Assembly (NCBI RefSeq): GCF_029081005.1
Contig: NZ_JAJQTQ010000024.1
Span: forward strand, 1-53,275
Origin: Halomonas elongata
GTDB lineage: Bacteria > Pseudomonadota > Gammaproteobacteria > Pseudomonadales > Halomonadaceae
Reading direction: 5' to 3'
Length of the DNA: 53,275 nucleotides
The notes beneath the pieces were generated by a model. It was not told the DNA's origin. It worked only from the letters and a program-made list of their open reading frames with translations, and ran no database searches. Position numbers and translations under genes: made by a program. Positions 45,016-53,275 of this stretch are shown piece by piece (positions within the stretch are counted from its first letter, which is position 1; the number at the start of each line of letters is the position of its first letter).

Positions 45016-46062
45016 ATGCCGATGTTGACCTTTCACAGCGCCGCCACCCAGCAACGCCGAGCCCGCACCGAGCTGGACGGCGGCGTTCTGGTGACGCCGT
45101 ACGAGTGCCCCGAGCGGGTCGATCTGGTACTGAAACGTGTCCAGGAAAGCGCGCTCGGCGAGGTACGTGAGCCCGATGATTTCGGGCTCGACCCCGTGCT
45201 CGCCATTCATGACCGTGACTATGTGAACTTTCTCGCCGGATGCTGGGAGGAATGGCGAGCCCTGGGGCGCCAGGGCGAGGCGATCGCCTGGATCTGGCCG
45301 ACGCGGACCATGCCGGGCGATGTCATTCCCGATCACCTCGATGGACGGCTCGGCCACTATGCGCTCTCGGCGGATACCTCGATCTGCGAAGGCACTTTCG
45401 AAGCGGCCCAGGCGAGCAAGGACATCGCCCTGTCCGCGGTACGCCACAGTCTGACCACCGGCGAGCCGAGTTTCGGCCTGTGCCGCCCGCCGGGCCATCA
45501 CGCCGCCACCGACCAGTTCGGTGGATACTGCTTCTTCAACAACGCCGCGGTGGCCGCCCAGTACGCGCTGGATCACGGGCTCGGCCGGGTGGCGGTGCTG
45601 GACGTCGACTTCCACCATGGCAATGGCACCCAACAGATCTTCTATGAACGCGACGATGTATTGTTCCTGTCGCTGCATGGTGATCCGCGCCAATGCTTCC
45701 CGTATTTTCTCGGTCATGCCGAGGAGGTCGGTCGTGGACGGGGCGAGGGCTTCAATGCCAATTACCCGTTGCCGCCGGGCACCGACTTCGCGGCCTGGGC
45801 GAGGGCGCTGGACGATGCCCTGGAACGCATCCGCGCCGCCGGCTGTGAACTGCTCGTCGTTTCGCTCGGCGTGGACGCCTTCGAGCATGACCCGATCAGC
45901 GAGTTCAAGCTGACCAGCGACGACTTCATCGAGGTCGGTCGCCGCCTGGCAGATCTGGGGCTGCCGACGACCTTCCTGCTCGAAGGGGGATACGCGGTGG
46001 AGGAAATCGGCATCAATGTCGTCAATGTGCTGACCGGTTTCGAGAGCGGGGCGGCGGCTTGA
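45016..46062 (+). CDS. Histone deacetylase/acetylpolyamine amidohydrolase family protein
   Basis: A 348-residue arginase-fold zinc amidohydrolase. Active-site blocks: LCRPPGHHA (general-base histidines), FGGYCFFNNAAVAAQYAL, VAVLDVDFHHGNGTQQIFY (Zn ligands D and H), SLHGDP, and the C-terminal FLLEGGYAVEEIG. Probably deacetylates acetylpolyamines or related N-acetyl compounds. Candidate starts are at 45001, 45016 and 45022; I prefer 45016 since AAGGATCCG gives a ribosome site. The gene stands alone after the large palindromic repeat. Confidence 0.9.
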   Translation: MPMLTFHSAATQQRRARTELDGGVLVTPYECPERVDLVLKRVQESALGEVREPDDFGLDPVLAIHDRDYVNFLAGCWEEWRALGRQGEAIAWIWPTRTMPGDVIPDHLDGRLGHYALSADTSICEGTFEAAQASKDIALSAVRHSLTTGEPSFGLCRPPGHHAATDQFGGYCFFNNAAVAAQYALDHGLGRVAVLDVDFHHGNGTQQIFYERDDVLFLSLHGDPRQCFPYFLGHAEEVGRGRGEGFNANYPLPPGTDFAAWARALDDALERIRAAGCELLVVSLGVDAFEHDPISEFKLTSDDFIEVGRRLADLGLPTTFLLEGGYAVEEIGINVVNVLTGFESGAAA

Positions 46063-46213
46063 GTGATCGGCATGGGGAGTGCAGGCACTTGCCGCGACTT
46101 TGCGCCCCGGCCACCACCCGGTAGAATGATTCGACTTTTACAGGGTTCGCCGTGGCCGGCGGATCAGATGTCTCCGGCTGCCAGCCGGCCCAGCTGCAAG
46201 GATTCCGAGCCGC

Positions 46214-48244
46214 ATGAGCTATCAGGTACTGGCCCGCAAGTGGCGGCCGCGCACCTTCCATGAACTGGTCGGTCAGGAGCATGTCCAGCGTGCGCTGGTC
46301 AATGCCCTGGATCAGGGGCGGTTGCACCATGCCTACCTGTTCACCGGGACTCGGGGCGTGGGCAAGACGACCCTGGCGCGGATTCTGGCCAAATGCCTGA
46401 ACTGCACGGCGGCCGGTGCGGGGGATGAGGGCGTGACCTCGCAGCCGTGCGGACAATGCTCGAACTGCCAGGCCATCGACCAGGGGCGTTTCGTCGACCT
46501 GCTCGAGGTCGACGCCGCCTCGCGCACCAAGGTCGAGGATACCCGGGAGCTGCTCGATAACGTGCAGTACGCGCCGACCCAGGGGCGCTACAAGGTGTAC
46601 CTCATCGACGAGGTGCACATGCTGTCGACCAGCAGTTTCAATGCGCTGCTCAAGACCCTGGAAGAGCCGCCGCCGCACGTGAAGTTCCTGCTGGCGACCA
46701 CCGACCCGCAGAAGCTGCCGCCCACGGTGCTGTCGCGTTGCCTGCAGTTCACGCTCAAGCACATGCCGCCGGAGCGTATCGTCGGCCATCTCTCGATGGT
46801 GCTCGAGGCTGAGTCCGTGCCCTTCGAGGAAAGCGCGTTGTGGCTGCTCGGCAAGGCGGCCGAGGGGTCGATGCGCGATGCCATGAGTCTGACCGACCAG
46901 GCCATCGCCTTCGGGCAGGGAGAAATCCACCACGCCGATGTGGCGGCCATGCTCGGCACCCTGGATCATCGGCACGTGCTGGCGCTGATCGAGGCGCTGG
47001 CCGAGGCGGATGCCGCCCGGTTGCTGGCCGAAGTCGCTTCGCTGGCCGAGCAGGGGCCCGATTTTGCCGCGGTGCTCGATGATGTCACCGCCATCCTGCA
47101 TCGGCTGGCGATCGCCCAGATGGTGCCGGATGCCCTGGATAATGGACACGGTGATCGGGATGACCTGCTGGCGCTGGCGGCGCGCTTCACTGCCGAGGAT
47201 ATCCAGCTCTATTACCAGATAGGCGTGCAGGGGCGTGGCGACATGAGCCACGCACCGGACCTGCGCACCGCGCTCGAGATGACGCTGCTGCGCATGCTGG
47301 CCTTTCGCCCTCAGGGCGTGCCCAAGCCTGCCAGGACGCCGCTGCCGATGCGTGGCGAGAGTGGAGGTGGCGAGAACGGAGGCAGCGGAAGCCAGGGTGG
47401 CTCGCCTGCCGGTGAGCAGGGAGGCGTAGCGCCCGCCGCTGTCGAGCCGTCGACACCTTCCGCAGAGGCGGTGAGTGCACCGCCCCCCGAAGCCGCGCCT
47501 GGCCCTGCCCGGGAAACGGTACCCGAGCCGGCTCCCGAGCCCTCCGTCGGGCCGACATCCGACGAACCGCCGCAGCAGACGTCGACGCCGCCCTGGGAAG
47601 AGGCGCCCGTCGACCTGAATGACGCCGCCGCGCCGGCCTCGGCGCCAGAGGGGAATGTCGAACCCGAGGCGGTCGCGCCCGACGAAGCGGCAGGCACGGC
47701 ACCGACCATCACGCCGGCCTCCGAGGTCGACAGCGAGCCGCCGACCGAGGTCGCTCCCGAGGAAGCAGAACCGGTGCCTGCCGAGCCGACCGGGGACGCG
47801 TCGGCGACACCGGCCGCCGAGTCCGTCGCGTCCGATGGTATCCTGACCCATGAGGTCTGGCTGTTGCGCTTCGATGCCCTGAAATTGTCCGGGCTCACGC
47901 GCAACCTGGCGGCTCATTGCATGGTCGAAAATGATGACGGCGAGGCCCTCCATCTGCGGCTGGACCCCTCTCAGGCGGCGATGCAGGCCGAGGTTCATGT
48001 GGAGCGCATTCGGGAGGCCCTGGCCGGGGCGGGCTTCGATCGGCGCCTGGTGATCACCGATGGCGAGCTGCCTGGATCGATCGAAACGCCCAGGCAGCGT
48101 GCCGACCGGCTCGCCGCCGAGCGTCATGCCCAGGCGGTTGACGCCCTGAAGGCCGATCCCCATGTTAAACAGTTGCAGCAGGCATTCGGAGCGCGCCTGA
48201 TCGAGGCGTCGGTCAAGCCGTCGGGCGAGCACGCACAGGGGTGA
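46214..48244 (+). CDS. dnaX: DNA polymerase III subunits gamma/tau
   Basis: A 676-residue clamp-loader ATPase (E. coli tau 643). Start [20 protein letters not shown]; Walker [13 protein letters not shown] (about 44-55), zinc-binding CLNCTAA...CGQCSNC (about 63-85), Walker B region LIDEVHMLS, sensor SRCLQFTLK. Residues about 385-550 are a Pro/Glu/Ala-rich linker, then the tau C-terminal region that binds DnaB and the alpha subunit ([20 protein letters not shown]). I see no A6-type slippery sequence for gamma synthesis. First gene of a dnaX-ybaB-recR series. Confidence 0.96.
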   Translation: MSYQVLARKWRPRTFHELVGQEHVQRALVNALDQGRLHHAYLFTGTRGVGKTTLARILAKCLNCTAAGAGDEGVTSQPCGQCSNCQAIDQGRFVDLLEVDAASRTKVEDTRELLDNVQYAPTQGRYKVYLIDEVHMLSTSSFNALLKTLEEPPPHVKFLLATTDPQKLPPTVLSRCLQFTLKHMPPERIVGHLSMVLEAESVPFEESALWLLGKAAEGSMRDAMSLTDQAIAFGQGEIHHADVAAMLGTLDHRHVLALIEALAEADAARLLAEVASLAEQGPDFAAVLDDVTAILHRLAIAQMVPDALDNGHGDRDDLLALAARFTAEDIQLYYQIGVQGRGDMSHAPDLRTALEMTLLRMLAFRPQGVPKPARTPLPMRGESGGGENGGSGSQGGSPAGEQGGVAPAAVEPSTPSAEAVSAPPPEAAPGPARETVPEPAPEPSVGPTSDEPPQQTSTPPWEEAPVDLNDAAAPASAPEGNVEPEAVAPDEAAGTAPTITPASEVDSEPPTEVAPEEAEPVPAEPTGDASATPAAESVASDGILTHEVWLLRFDALKLSGLTRNLAAHCMVENDDGEALHLRLDPSQAAMQAEVHVERIREALAGAGFDRRLVITDGELPGSIETPRQRADRLAAERHAQAVDALKADPHVKQLQQAFGARLIEASVKPSGEHAQG

Positions 48245-48339
48245 GCACAAGGGGCCGTTTCGGCCCAGTAGACAGGACACAAGCGCCGGTGGCAGAGACT
48301 GCCGACGGCGTCGACATATCACGAGATGAGGATACCGCC

Positions 48340-48666
48340 ATGATGAAGGGTGGAATGGATGGCCTGATGAAGCAGGCCCAGGAAATGCAGGAAAAGATGC
48401 AGCGGGCCCAGGAAGAGGTCGCCAAGGCCGAAGTTCAGGGCGAGGCCGGGGCCGGCATGGTCAAGGTGACCATGAATGGTCGCCACGACGTGATCTCGGT
48501 CGATATCGACCCGAGTATCATGGAAGAAGACAAGGAGCTGCTCGAGGACCTGCTCGCCGCCGCGGTCAATGATGCCGTGCGCAAGGTCGAGGCCAGTTCC
48601 AAGGAGCTGATGGAAGAAGCCACCTCCGGGATGAATCTTCCGCCGGGTTTCAAGATGCCCTTCTGA
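48340..48666 (+). CDS. ybaB: YbaB/EbfC family nucleoid-associated protein
   Basis: A 108-residue DNA-binding protein, the normal length (109 in E. coli). It starts [20 protein letters not shown], a methionine-rich helix, followed by [20 protein letters not shown] and the C-terminal FKMPF. Forms dimers shaped like tweezers that coat DNA. Its place between dnaX and recR is conserved across bacteria. The start at 48340 (or the ATG right after) fits homologues; the upstream in-frame extension is not conserved. Confidence 0.94.
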   Translation: MMKGGMDGLMKQAQEMQEKMQRAQEEVAKAEVQGEAGAGMVKVTMNGRHDVISVDIDPSIMEEDKELLEDLLAAAVNDAVRKVEASSKELMEEATSGMNLPPGFKMPF

Positions 48667-48808
48667 GGAAATACAGTACAAATGCCTGCGCGCGTAAATC
48701 ACTTCGTTGCGCGGTGCTCGAAAACTCGCCTAACTATTGTTATGTCTCGTTTTCTGCGCTCCGTGCGCCTTGTGCTTTTCAGCGCTCGGCTATTTGAACA
48801 GCATTTCC
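48667..48808. repeat. Intergenic nested palindrome, copy C (142 bp)
   Basis: The left end GGAAATACAGTACAAAT and right end ATTTGAACAGCATTTCC are complementary with few mismatches. The interior, including GTGCTCGAAAACTCGCCTAA and GTTATGTCTCGTTTTCTG, is almost identical to copy D although the ends differ. It begins right at the ybaB stop and lies in the 307-bp gap before recR. The rest of the gap (48809-48973) shows no gene. Confidence 0.8.
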
Positions 48809-48973
48809 CGCGCCTGCAAAGGACTACGCTCGTCTCCTTTGCACCGGTGGTTTCTCATGTCGCGTCAAGCATGATGTCTGCACGTCATGTTGTTCTCTTG
48901 CGAGATCGCGCATCGTGTTGAGTGGCTGATTCATGAATAGCCGCTTCTGCTGCCCCTTGAATGTAGGCACCGT

Positions 48974-49579
48974 ATGAGCTTTTCCCCTCTGGTCGATCGG
49001 TTGATGGAGGCCTTCCGGGTGTTGCCCGGGGTGGGCCCGAAGACCGCTCAACGCATGGCCATGCACCTGCTCGAACGTGATCGCGAGGGTGGTCAGCGCC
49101 TGGCCGAGGTGCTGGGTGTGGCCCTCGAGCAGGTCGGCTATTGCCAGCGCTGCCGTACCCTGACGGAAGAAACGATCTGCGCATTGTGCGAGAGCGATCG
49201 ACGTGACGACAGCGTGCTGTGCGTGGTGGAGTCTCCTGCCGATCTGTTGGCCATCGAAGAGGCCAGGGGATATCGGGGGCGTTACTTTGTCCTGCATGGC
49301 CACCTCTCGCCGCTGGATGGCATCGGTCCCGAGGACATCGGGCTCGATCAGCTCGATGCCAGGGTGGCCGAAGAGGGCGTCGAGGAAGTGATTCTCGCCA
49401 CCAATCCCACTGTGGAGGGCGAAGCCACTGCCCACTACATCGCCTCCCAGCTGGGACCGCGAGGCGTGAAGCTGTCGAGGCTCGCCTATGGGGTGCCCAT
49501 GGGGGGCGAGCTGGAGTACGTCGATGGTGGCACCCTCAGCCGCGCCTTCAATGGTCGCTTGCCCTTCGAGAGCGAGTGA
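48974..49579 (+). CDS. recR: Recombination mediator RecR
   Basis: A 201-residue protein (same as E. coli). Helix-hairpin-helix at [19 protein letters not shown]4 zinc finger CQRC...CALC (about 57-72), Toprim domain [20 protein letters not shown], and the C-terminal [19 protein letters not shown]alker-like region. Works with RecO to load RecA at gaps. Confidence 0.96.
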   Translation: MSFSPLVDRLMEAFRVLPGVGPKTAQRMAMHLLERDREGGQRLAEVLGVALEQVGYCQRCRTLTEETICALCESDRRDDSVLCVVESPADLLAIEEARGYRGRYFVLHGHLSPLDGIGPEDIGLDQLDARVAEEGVEEVILATNPTVEGEATAHYIASQLGPRGVKLSRLAYGVPMGGELEYVDGGTLSRAFNGRLPFESE

Positions 49580-49604
49580 CCCCATTTCCTCACCGGAATA
49601 CCGC

Positions 49605-50738
49605 ATGCCCCTGACTCCCGAGATTCGCTGGATCGATACCCCCGAGGCCCAGGATGATGCCTGCGCCGAGGTGACCGAGGCCGACGTCATCGCCCTGGAC
49701 ACCGAGTTCTTCCGCGAGAAGACCTTTCATCCCGTTCCCGCCCTGATCCAGTTCTGCGTCGGAGGCGCGGCCTATCTGGTCGATCCGACGACGGTGGCCT
49801 GCACCGATGCCTTTCGCCGCCTGCTCGGCGAGGGGCCTCTGAAGCTGCTGCATGCGTCCAGCGAAGATCTGGAGGTCTTCAACCACTGGGCCGGCGTGGC
49901 GATATCGCCGCTGGTGGACACCCAGATTGCCCAGTCGCTGCTCGGCGAGGTACCGGCGATGGGGTATCAGAAGCTGGTCGAGTTCTGGGTCGGCGAGACC
50001 CTGCCCAAGGACGAGACGCGTTCGAACTGGCTGGTACGTCCCTTGAGCGAGACGCAGAAGACCTATGCCGCCCTCGATGTGATCTACCTGCTGTCGGTCT
50101 GGCAGGGCCAGCGCGAGTCGCTGGAGCGCCATGGGCGGTTGGGCTGGCTGGAAGAAGAGTGTCGGAAGCTGGTCGAGCAGACGGCGCGCGACGAAGAGAG
50201 CGATGGCCAATGGTACCTGCGACAGCGCCAGCTATGGCGGCTCTCGCCTCGCCAGATCGAGGCGTATCGGCGGCTCACCATCTGGCGTGAGGGGGAGGTT
50301 CGCCGTCGCGACTTGCCGCGCGGCTGGCTGGCCAGCGACAAGTTGCTCTACGGCATCGCCGAACGCATGCCCGAGAACCGCTTCGAGCTGGCCGGCGTGG
50401 AGGGCATGAAACCGCCTCTGGTCAAGCGTGAGGGTGATACCCTGCTGGCGCTGGTGCGCGAGGCGCGCCACGTCGAGGAGGGGGAGTTGCCGACGCCTCC
50501 CTGGTCGCCGATGGAAGCCGCCTTCAAGAAACGCTACAAGGCGCTGAAGAAGGTGGTCGGTCGCGAGGCCGAGGCCTTGGGGGTGGCGCCGGAGGTATTG
50601 TTGCGTCGCCGAGATCTCGAGGCCCTGGTGAGTGCCTCGCTGCGGAATGAGCCACTGCCCATGCCCGGAGGCTGGCGAGGCGAGTGTCTCGCCGAGGCCC
50701 TCGCGGATGTTCTCCACCAGGCATCGGAGGCATCATGA
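49605..50738 (+). CDS. rnd: Ribonuclease D
   Basis: A 377-residue 3'-5' exoribonuclease (E. coli 375). DEDD exonuclease motifs: VIALDTEFFREKTF (Exo I), LLHASSEDLEVFNHW and VDTQIAQSLLG (Exo II), YAALDVIYLLSVW (Exo III), followed by HRDC domains. Trims the 3' ends of tRNA and other stable RNAs. Begins 25 bp after recR, ends overlapping ycgL (ATGA). Confidence 0.95.
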   Translation: MPLTPEIRWIDTPEAQDDACAEVTEADVIALDTEFFREKTFHPVPALIQFCVGGAAYLVDPTTVACTDAFRRLLGEGPLKLLHASSEDLEVFNHWAGVAISPLVDTQIAQSLLGEVPAMGYQKLVEFWVGETLPKDETRSNWLVRPLSETQKTYAALDVIYLLSVWQGQRESLERHGRLGWLEEECRKLVEQTARDEESDGQWYLRQRQLWRLSPRQIEAYRRLTIWREGEVRRRDLPRGWLASDKLLYGIAERMPENRFELAGVEGMKPPLVKREGDTLLALVREARHVEEGELPTPPWSPMEAAFKKRYKALKKVVGREAEALGVAPEVLLRRRDLEALVSASLRNEPLPMPGGWRGECLAEALADVLHQASEAS

Positions 50739-51037
50739 CGTATCTCAAGGGCAAGTTGTTTTGCGAGGTCTTCAAGAGTTCGCACAAGGACGAGATGTAT
50801 CTCTTCGTGGACAAGCGTGCGGGGCTGACCGAGGTACCAGACGCCTTGCTCGAGCGCTTTGGCAAACCGATACCGGCCATGAGCCTGCTGCTTACCGAGG
50901 AGAAGGTGCTGGCCCGAACCACCGGGGCCGCCATCATGGCGGCCATCGAGGAAAAGGGCTATTACTTGCAGATGCCGCCGGCCAAGGAGGATTACCTTCT
51001 GGATCTGTATCGCACGCCGACGGAAGCAAAGTATTGA
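50735..51037 (+). CDS. ycgL: YcgL-domain protein
   Basis: A 100-residue protein of the YcgL family, with the typical start (MTYLKGKLFCEVFKSSHKDE) and KEDYLLDLYR near the end. Its function is not established. The ATG overlaps the rnd stop, and ycgN follows 62 bp later, as in many gammaproteobacteria. Confidence 0.93.
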   Translation: MTYLKGKLFCEVFKSSHKDEMYLFVDKRAGLTEVPDALLERFGKPIPAMSLLLTEEKVLARTTGAAIMAAIEEKGYYLQMPPAKEDYLLDLYRTPTEAKY

Positions 51038-51099
51038 AGTGACGAGCGACGAGTGAAAAGTTGCGAACCTCGTGGCTCGTAGCTGTCGATGGGAGAGGC

Positions 51100-51546
51100 A
51101 TGAGAGAACGTTTCTGGGAGCGCTTTTCCCTCGAGGAATTGACCGACGAGGAGTGGGAGGCGCTGTGCGATGGTTGCGGCCAGTGCTGCCTGATGAAGCT
51201 CCAGGACGATGACGGGGATCTGGCAGTGCTCAACGTGGCCTGCGAGCTGCTGGATATCGGCAGTTGTCGGTGCGGTGACTATGAGCACCGTTTCGAACGC
51301 GTGCCGGACTGTCGGCAGTTGACGCCCGACCGCGTCGAGGCGTTCAGCTGGCTGCCGGGCTCCTGCGCCTATCGTCGTCTGGCCGAGGGGCGCAAGCTCG
51401 CCGGCTGGCATCCGTTGATTTCCGGTGACACTGAACGGGTCCACCGCAAGGGGATCAGCGTGCGAAGCTTCGCCGTGCCGCCGGAAGGGATATCCGAGGA
51501 CGAACTCGAGGAGCATGTTATCGCGATTCTCCCCGTCAACGGTTAG
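51100..51546 (+). CDS. ycgN: YcgN family protein (UPF0260), cysteine-cluster protein
   Basis: A 148-residue protein with the YcgN/YkgJ type cysteine pattern: CDGCGQCCLMKL (about 23-34), then C47-area VACELL, CRCGDY, DCRQL and SCAYR. Such clusters bind zinc or an Fe-S centre. GGGAGAGGC precedes the ATG. The short gap before it holds GACGAGCGACGAGTG and a partly complementary CTCGTGGCTCGTAGCT, a small hairpin. Role unknown. Confidence 0.9.
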   Translation: MRERFWERFSLEELTDEEWEALCDGCGQCCLMKLQDDDGDLAVLNVACELLDIGSCRCGDYEHRFERVPDCRQLTPDRVEAFSWLPGSCAYRRLAEGRKLAGWHPLISGDTERVHRKGISVRSFAVPPEGISEDELEEHVIAILPVNG

Positions 51547-51689
51547 GGAGACACTGAATAAATGCCTGTGCATGCAAATCGCGTCGTTGCGTGGTGCTCG
51601 AAAACTCGCCTAACAACCCGTTATGTCTCGTTTTCTGTGCTCCATGCGCCTTGCGCTTCACTATGCTCGGCGACTTATTCAGCGTCTCC
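51547..51689. repeat. Intergenic nested palindrome, copy D (143 bp)
   Basis: The left end GGAGACACTGAATAAATGCC and right end GGCGACTTATTCAGCGTCTCC are complementary apart from two or three positions. The core is nearly identical to copy C (AAATCGCGTCGTTGCGTGGT, GCTCGAAAACTCGCCTAAC, GTTATGTCTCGTTTTCTG), while the ends are unrelated to those of C but still self-complementary. It fills nearly the whole gap between ycgN and the ModE-like gene. Confidence 0.8.
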
Positions 51690-51708
51690 TTAGCCACGAG
51701 GCCACGGT

Positions 51709-52095
51709 ATGACCCGTACCCGACATGAGATTCCGAGCCTGCAGCTCAGGCTGGTCGCCGACAAGGACGTGGTGATCGGTCCCGGCAAGGCCGACCTGCT
51801 CGATGCCATCGAACGCACCGGGTCGATTTCCTCGGCTAGCCGAGAACTCGGCATGAGCTACAAGAAGGCCTGGCAGCTGGTGGCGACCATGAATCGTCAC
51901 CTGCCCGAGCCGGTACTGGATACGGCCTCAGGGGGCCAGCAGCGAGGCGGTGCGCGGCTGACGACCACCGGCCATGAACTACTGACGCGCTATCGCGCCT
52001 TGCAGGCGCTTCTCGATCCCGACGCATCGCCTGCCGCCGAGCGCCTGCTCGAGCTGCTCGATCCTGCCGATCTCCCCGATTCCCCCACCTCGTGA
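51709..52095 (+). CDS. Short ModE-type regulator (winged HTH only)
   Basis: A 128-residue regulator with the ModE N-terminal LysR-like winged HTH: KADLLDAIERTGSISSASRE, then MSYKKAWQLVATMNRHL, and GGARLTTTGHELLTRYRAL. It lacks the C-terminal MOP (molybdate-binding) domains of E. coli ModE (262 residues), so molybdate sensing would need another protein or a different mechanism. It is followed by a ModE-type operator and modA, so it likely controls molybdate uptake. Confidence 0.87.
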   Translation: MTRTRHEIPSLQLRLVADKDVVIGPGKADLLDAIERTGSISSASRELGMSYKKAWQLVATMNRHLPEPVLDTASGGQQRGGARLTTTGHELLTRYRALQALLDPDASPAAERLLELLDPADLPDSPTS

Positions 52096-52207
52096 CCCTG
52101 GCGCTACGCCGCCCTTTGTCGCTGCCGGATCCCGGTGCCGATGCCCCATCGATAATCGCCGCCTTGCGACGTCGTGCGCGAGATGGGCGGTGGCGCTGGG
52201 TGGATGC

Positions 52208-52266
52208 TTGTCGCATGGTGTGTCGCGGGGCTATAGTATTTTCGTTATTTCCATTTATACATAACG
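52208..52266 (+). promoter_or_regulatory. modA promoter with ModE-type operator
   Basis: TTGTCG (52208-52213) and TATAGT (52232-52237), 18 bp apart, form a likely promoter. CGTTAT (52243-52248) and ATAACG (52261-52266) make an inverted repeat with 12-bp AT-rich spacer, resembling the ModE consensus (CGNTATATA...TATATAACG), placed over the likely transcription start where it would repress. Confidence 0.7.
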
Positions 52267-52278
52267 GGGTCTGCAGCA

Positions 52279-53079
52279 ATGCGGGGGACACGAATTCGGC
52301 GTGGGCAGGGGGGCATGGTTCTGACGTTGCTGGCGATGGTGGCGCCGGCGTCGGCGGACGATCGGGTCGAACTGTTCGCGGCAGCCTCGATGACCGATGC
52401 CATCGACCGGGCGGTAGCACGCTTCGAGGCGTCGCACGATGTGGATGTGGTACCGGTCTATGCGGCCTCTTCCACGCTCGCACGCCAGATCGCCAATGGG
52501 GCACCCGCCGAGCTGTATATCTCCGCCAATGTCGAGTGGATGGACTGGCTCGGCGAGCAGGGGGTGACGCTGACCGAGCGCACCGACCTGGTCCACAATC
52601 GCCTGGCTCTGGTGGCGCCGACCGATGCGCGCCGAGAGCCTTTCACTCCCGACGCGGGGGAGACAATCGCCGCGCGGCTTGGCGAGGACGAACGCCTGGC
52701 CGTCGGTGACCCGTCGCATGTACCGGCCGGTATCTACGCCAGGCAGGCGCTGGGATCGTTGGGGGAGTGGGAGGTGCTGGCACCGCGTCTGGCGCGTGCC
52801 GATAACGTGCGGGCGGCGCTGGCCCTGGTCGAACGGGGCGAAGTGCCCCTGGGGGTGGTCTATCGCACCGATGCCGAGGCCAGCGACGCCGTCCAGCAAC
52901 TGGGCCTCTTCCCGTCGTCCTCCCACGAATCGATCACCTACCCGATCGCTGCGATCGGCGAGAATCCCTCGGAAGGAGCCCTGACACTGCGCCGCTGGCT
53001 GGAGAGCGACGATGCCATGGCGATATTTCGGAGGGAGGGGTTTGGAAGCCCGGGCTTCGCCCGGAGCGATAAGCCATAA
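52279..53079 (+). CDS. modA: Molybdate ABC transporter substrate-binding protein ModA
   Basis: A 266-residue periplasmic protein (E. coli 257). Signal peptide with twin Arg-like front (MRGTRIRRGQGG, then MVLTLLAMVAPASA). ModA motifs: LFAAASMTDAIDRAVARFEA, YAASSTLARQIANGAPAELY, ISANVEWMDWL, DPSHVPAGIYARQAL, GVVYRTDAEA. The last 11 or so residues (SPGFARSDKP) are encoded by the first unit of a 55-bp tandem repeat, so the original C-terminus seems to have been replaced. modB would normally follow and is not in the window. Confidence 0.92.
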   Translation: MRGTRIRRGQGGMVLTLLAMVAPASADDRVELFAAASMTDAIDRAVARFEASHDVDVVPVYAASSTLARQIANGAPAELYISANVEWMDWLGEQGVTLTERTDLVHNRLALVAPTDARREPFTPDAGETIAARLGEDERLAVGDPSHVPAGIYARQALGSLGEWEVLAPRLARADNVRAALALVERGEVPLGVVYRTDAEASDAVQQLGLFPSSSHESITYPIAAIGENPSEGALTLRRWLESDDAMAIFRREGFGSPGFARSDKP

Positions 53080-53213
53080 GCTTGAAGCTGGAAGAAAACC
53101 CACCCGGGCTTCGCCCGGAGCTATAAGCCGTAAGCTTTAAGCTGGAAGAAAAACCCGGCCGGGCTTCGCCCGGAGCTAGAAGTCATAAGCTTGAAGCTGG
53201 AAGAAAAACCCTT
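53049..53213. repeat. Three tandem 55-bp repeats at the modA 3' end
   Basis: Units start at 53049, 53104 and 53159, exactly 55 bp apart. Each begins with the palindrome CCGGGCTTCGCCCGG, followed by AGC-ATAAGC-GTAAGCTT-like sequence and AAGCTGGAAGAAAAACCC. Differences between units are few. The first unit overlaps the modA stop codon. The hairpin in each unit could terminate transcription. Confidence 0.85.
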
Positions 53214-53241
53214 GACCCCATGCCGTCGGGGTTCATGCTGC

Positions 53242-53275
53242 CTTCCAGCTTCCAGCTTCCAGCTTCCAGCTTCCA
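53242..53275. repeat. Heptanucleotide tandem repeat (CTTCCAG)n
   Basis: Nearly five copies of CTTCCAG run to the window end and may continue. CTTCCAG is the complement of CTGGAAG, which occurs in each 55-bp unit to the left, so the two arrays could fold onto each other. Confidence 0.85.

Noticed and set aside
46214..48244. Programmed frameshift for the short gamma form of DnaX
   Set aside because: No A-rich slippery heptamer is visible in the relevant part of the gene.
46022..48322. Long minus-strand reading frame (766 codons) opposite dnaX
   Set aside because: It is the high-GC antisense shadow of dnaX: low-complexity Arg/Gly/His composition, no domain, no ribosome site.
53049..53213. Possible CRISPR array at the right edge
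   Set aside because: The 55-bp units are contiguous repeats without unique spacers, and no cas gene is near.

Overview
The window looks like chromosomal DNA of a moderately halophilic gammaproteobacterium, most likely Halomonas or a close relative (Halomonadaceae). This is inferred from the GC-rich coding sequence, the gene content (dnaX-ybaB-recR-rnd-ycgL-ycgN, umuDC, yqjDEK, mscK, pldA, TRAP transporter, ybiT-type ABC-F) and the intergenic palindromic repeats. No 16S or other typing gene is present, so genus is an inference.

Layout. 1-4.58 kb is a lower-GC gene-cassette array of a chromosomal integron: three attC-like sites (2267-2336, 2824-2900, 4533-4582) follow cassette genes that all read rightwards (an AlbA_2-domain protein, two very small proteins, a TIGR04141-family protein). 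The integrase is not in the window and should lie to the left. 4.7-8.3 kb holds a metallophosphoesterase, a hipBA toxin-antitoxin pair with three identical-type operators spaced exactly 50 bp, and a CzcD-type zinc/cadmium exporter. 8.38-11.76 kb is a LysR/MFS/aldo-keto reductase block flanked by 46-bp direct repeats that include a terminator, so it looks inserted. 11.8-15.3 kb: YbiT-like ABC-F ATPase and an SOS-boxed umuDC operon. 15.6-19.6 kb: a gamma-glutamyltransferase translationally coupled to two half-size ChrA proteins, a divergent GntR regulator, and a SpoIIAA-like protein. 19.8-22.5 kb: a Zur-type box followed by a COG0523 metallochaperone GTPase and zinc-independent GTP cyclohydrolase FolE2, then a VOC protein. 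22.5-29.9 kb: a TRAP transporter and an RND efflux pump with its adaptor.

30-43.5 kb: a BaiN/HI0933 flavoprotein, a CHAD protein, an orphan ParA-like ATPase, yqjDEK, pldA, mscK, tlyA, and a two-gene unit of unknown role that pairs an ATP-grasp enzyme with a 681-residue protein carrying a candidate Cys-His-Asn triad. 43.6-51.5 kb is core: 4.5S SRP RNA, a TerB/DUF533 protein, a histone-deacetylase-family amidohydrolase, dnaX-ybaB-recR-rnd-ycgL-ycgN. The window closes with a short ModE-like regulator, a ModE-type operator and modA, whose 3' end runs into a 55-bp tandem repeat array.

Scattered between genes are at least four ~142-bp (one expanded to 261 bp) nested palindromes with conserved cores but copy-specific, self-complementary ends; partial copies occur elsewhere. 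These, the integron array, and the ATP-grasp/Cys-His-Asn pair are the most promising undescribed features.
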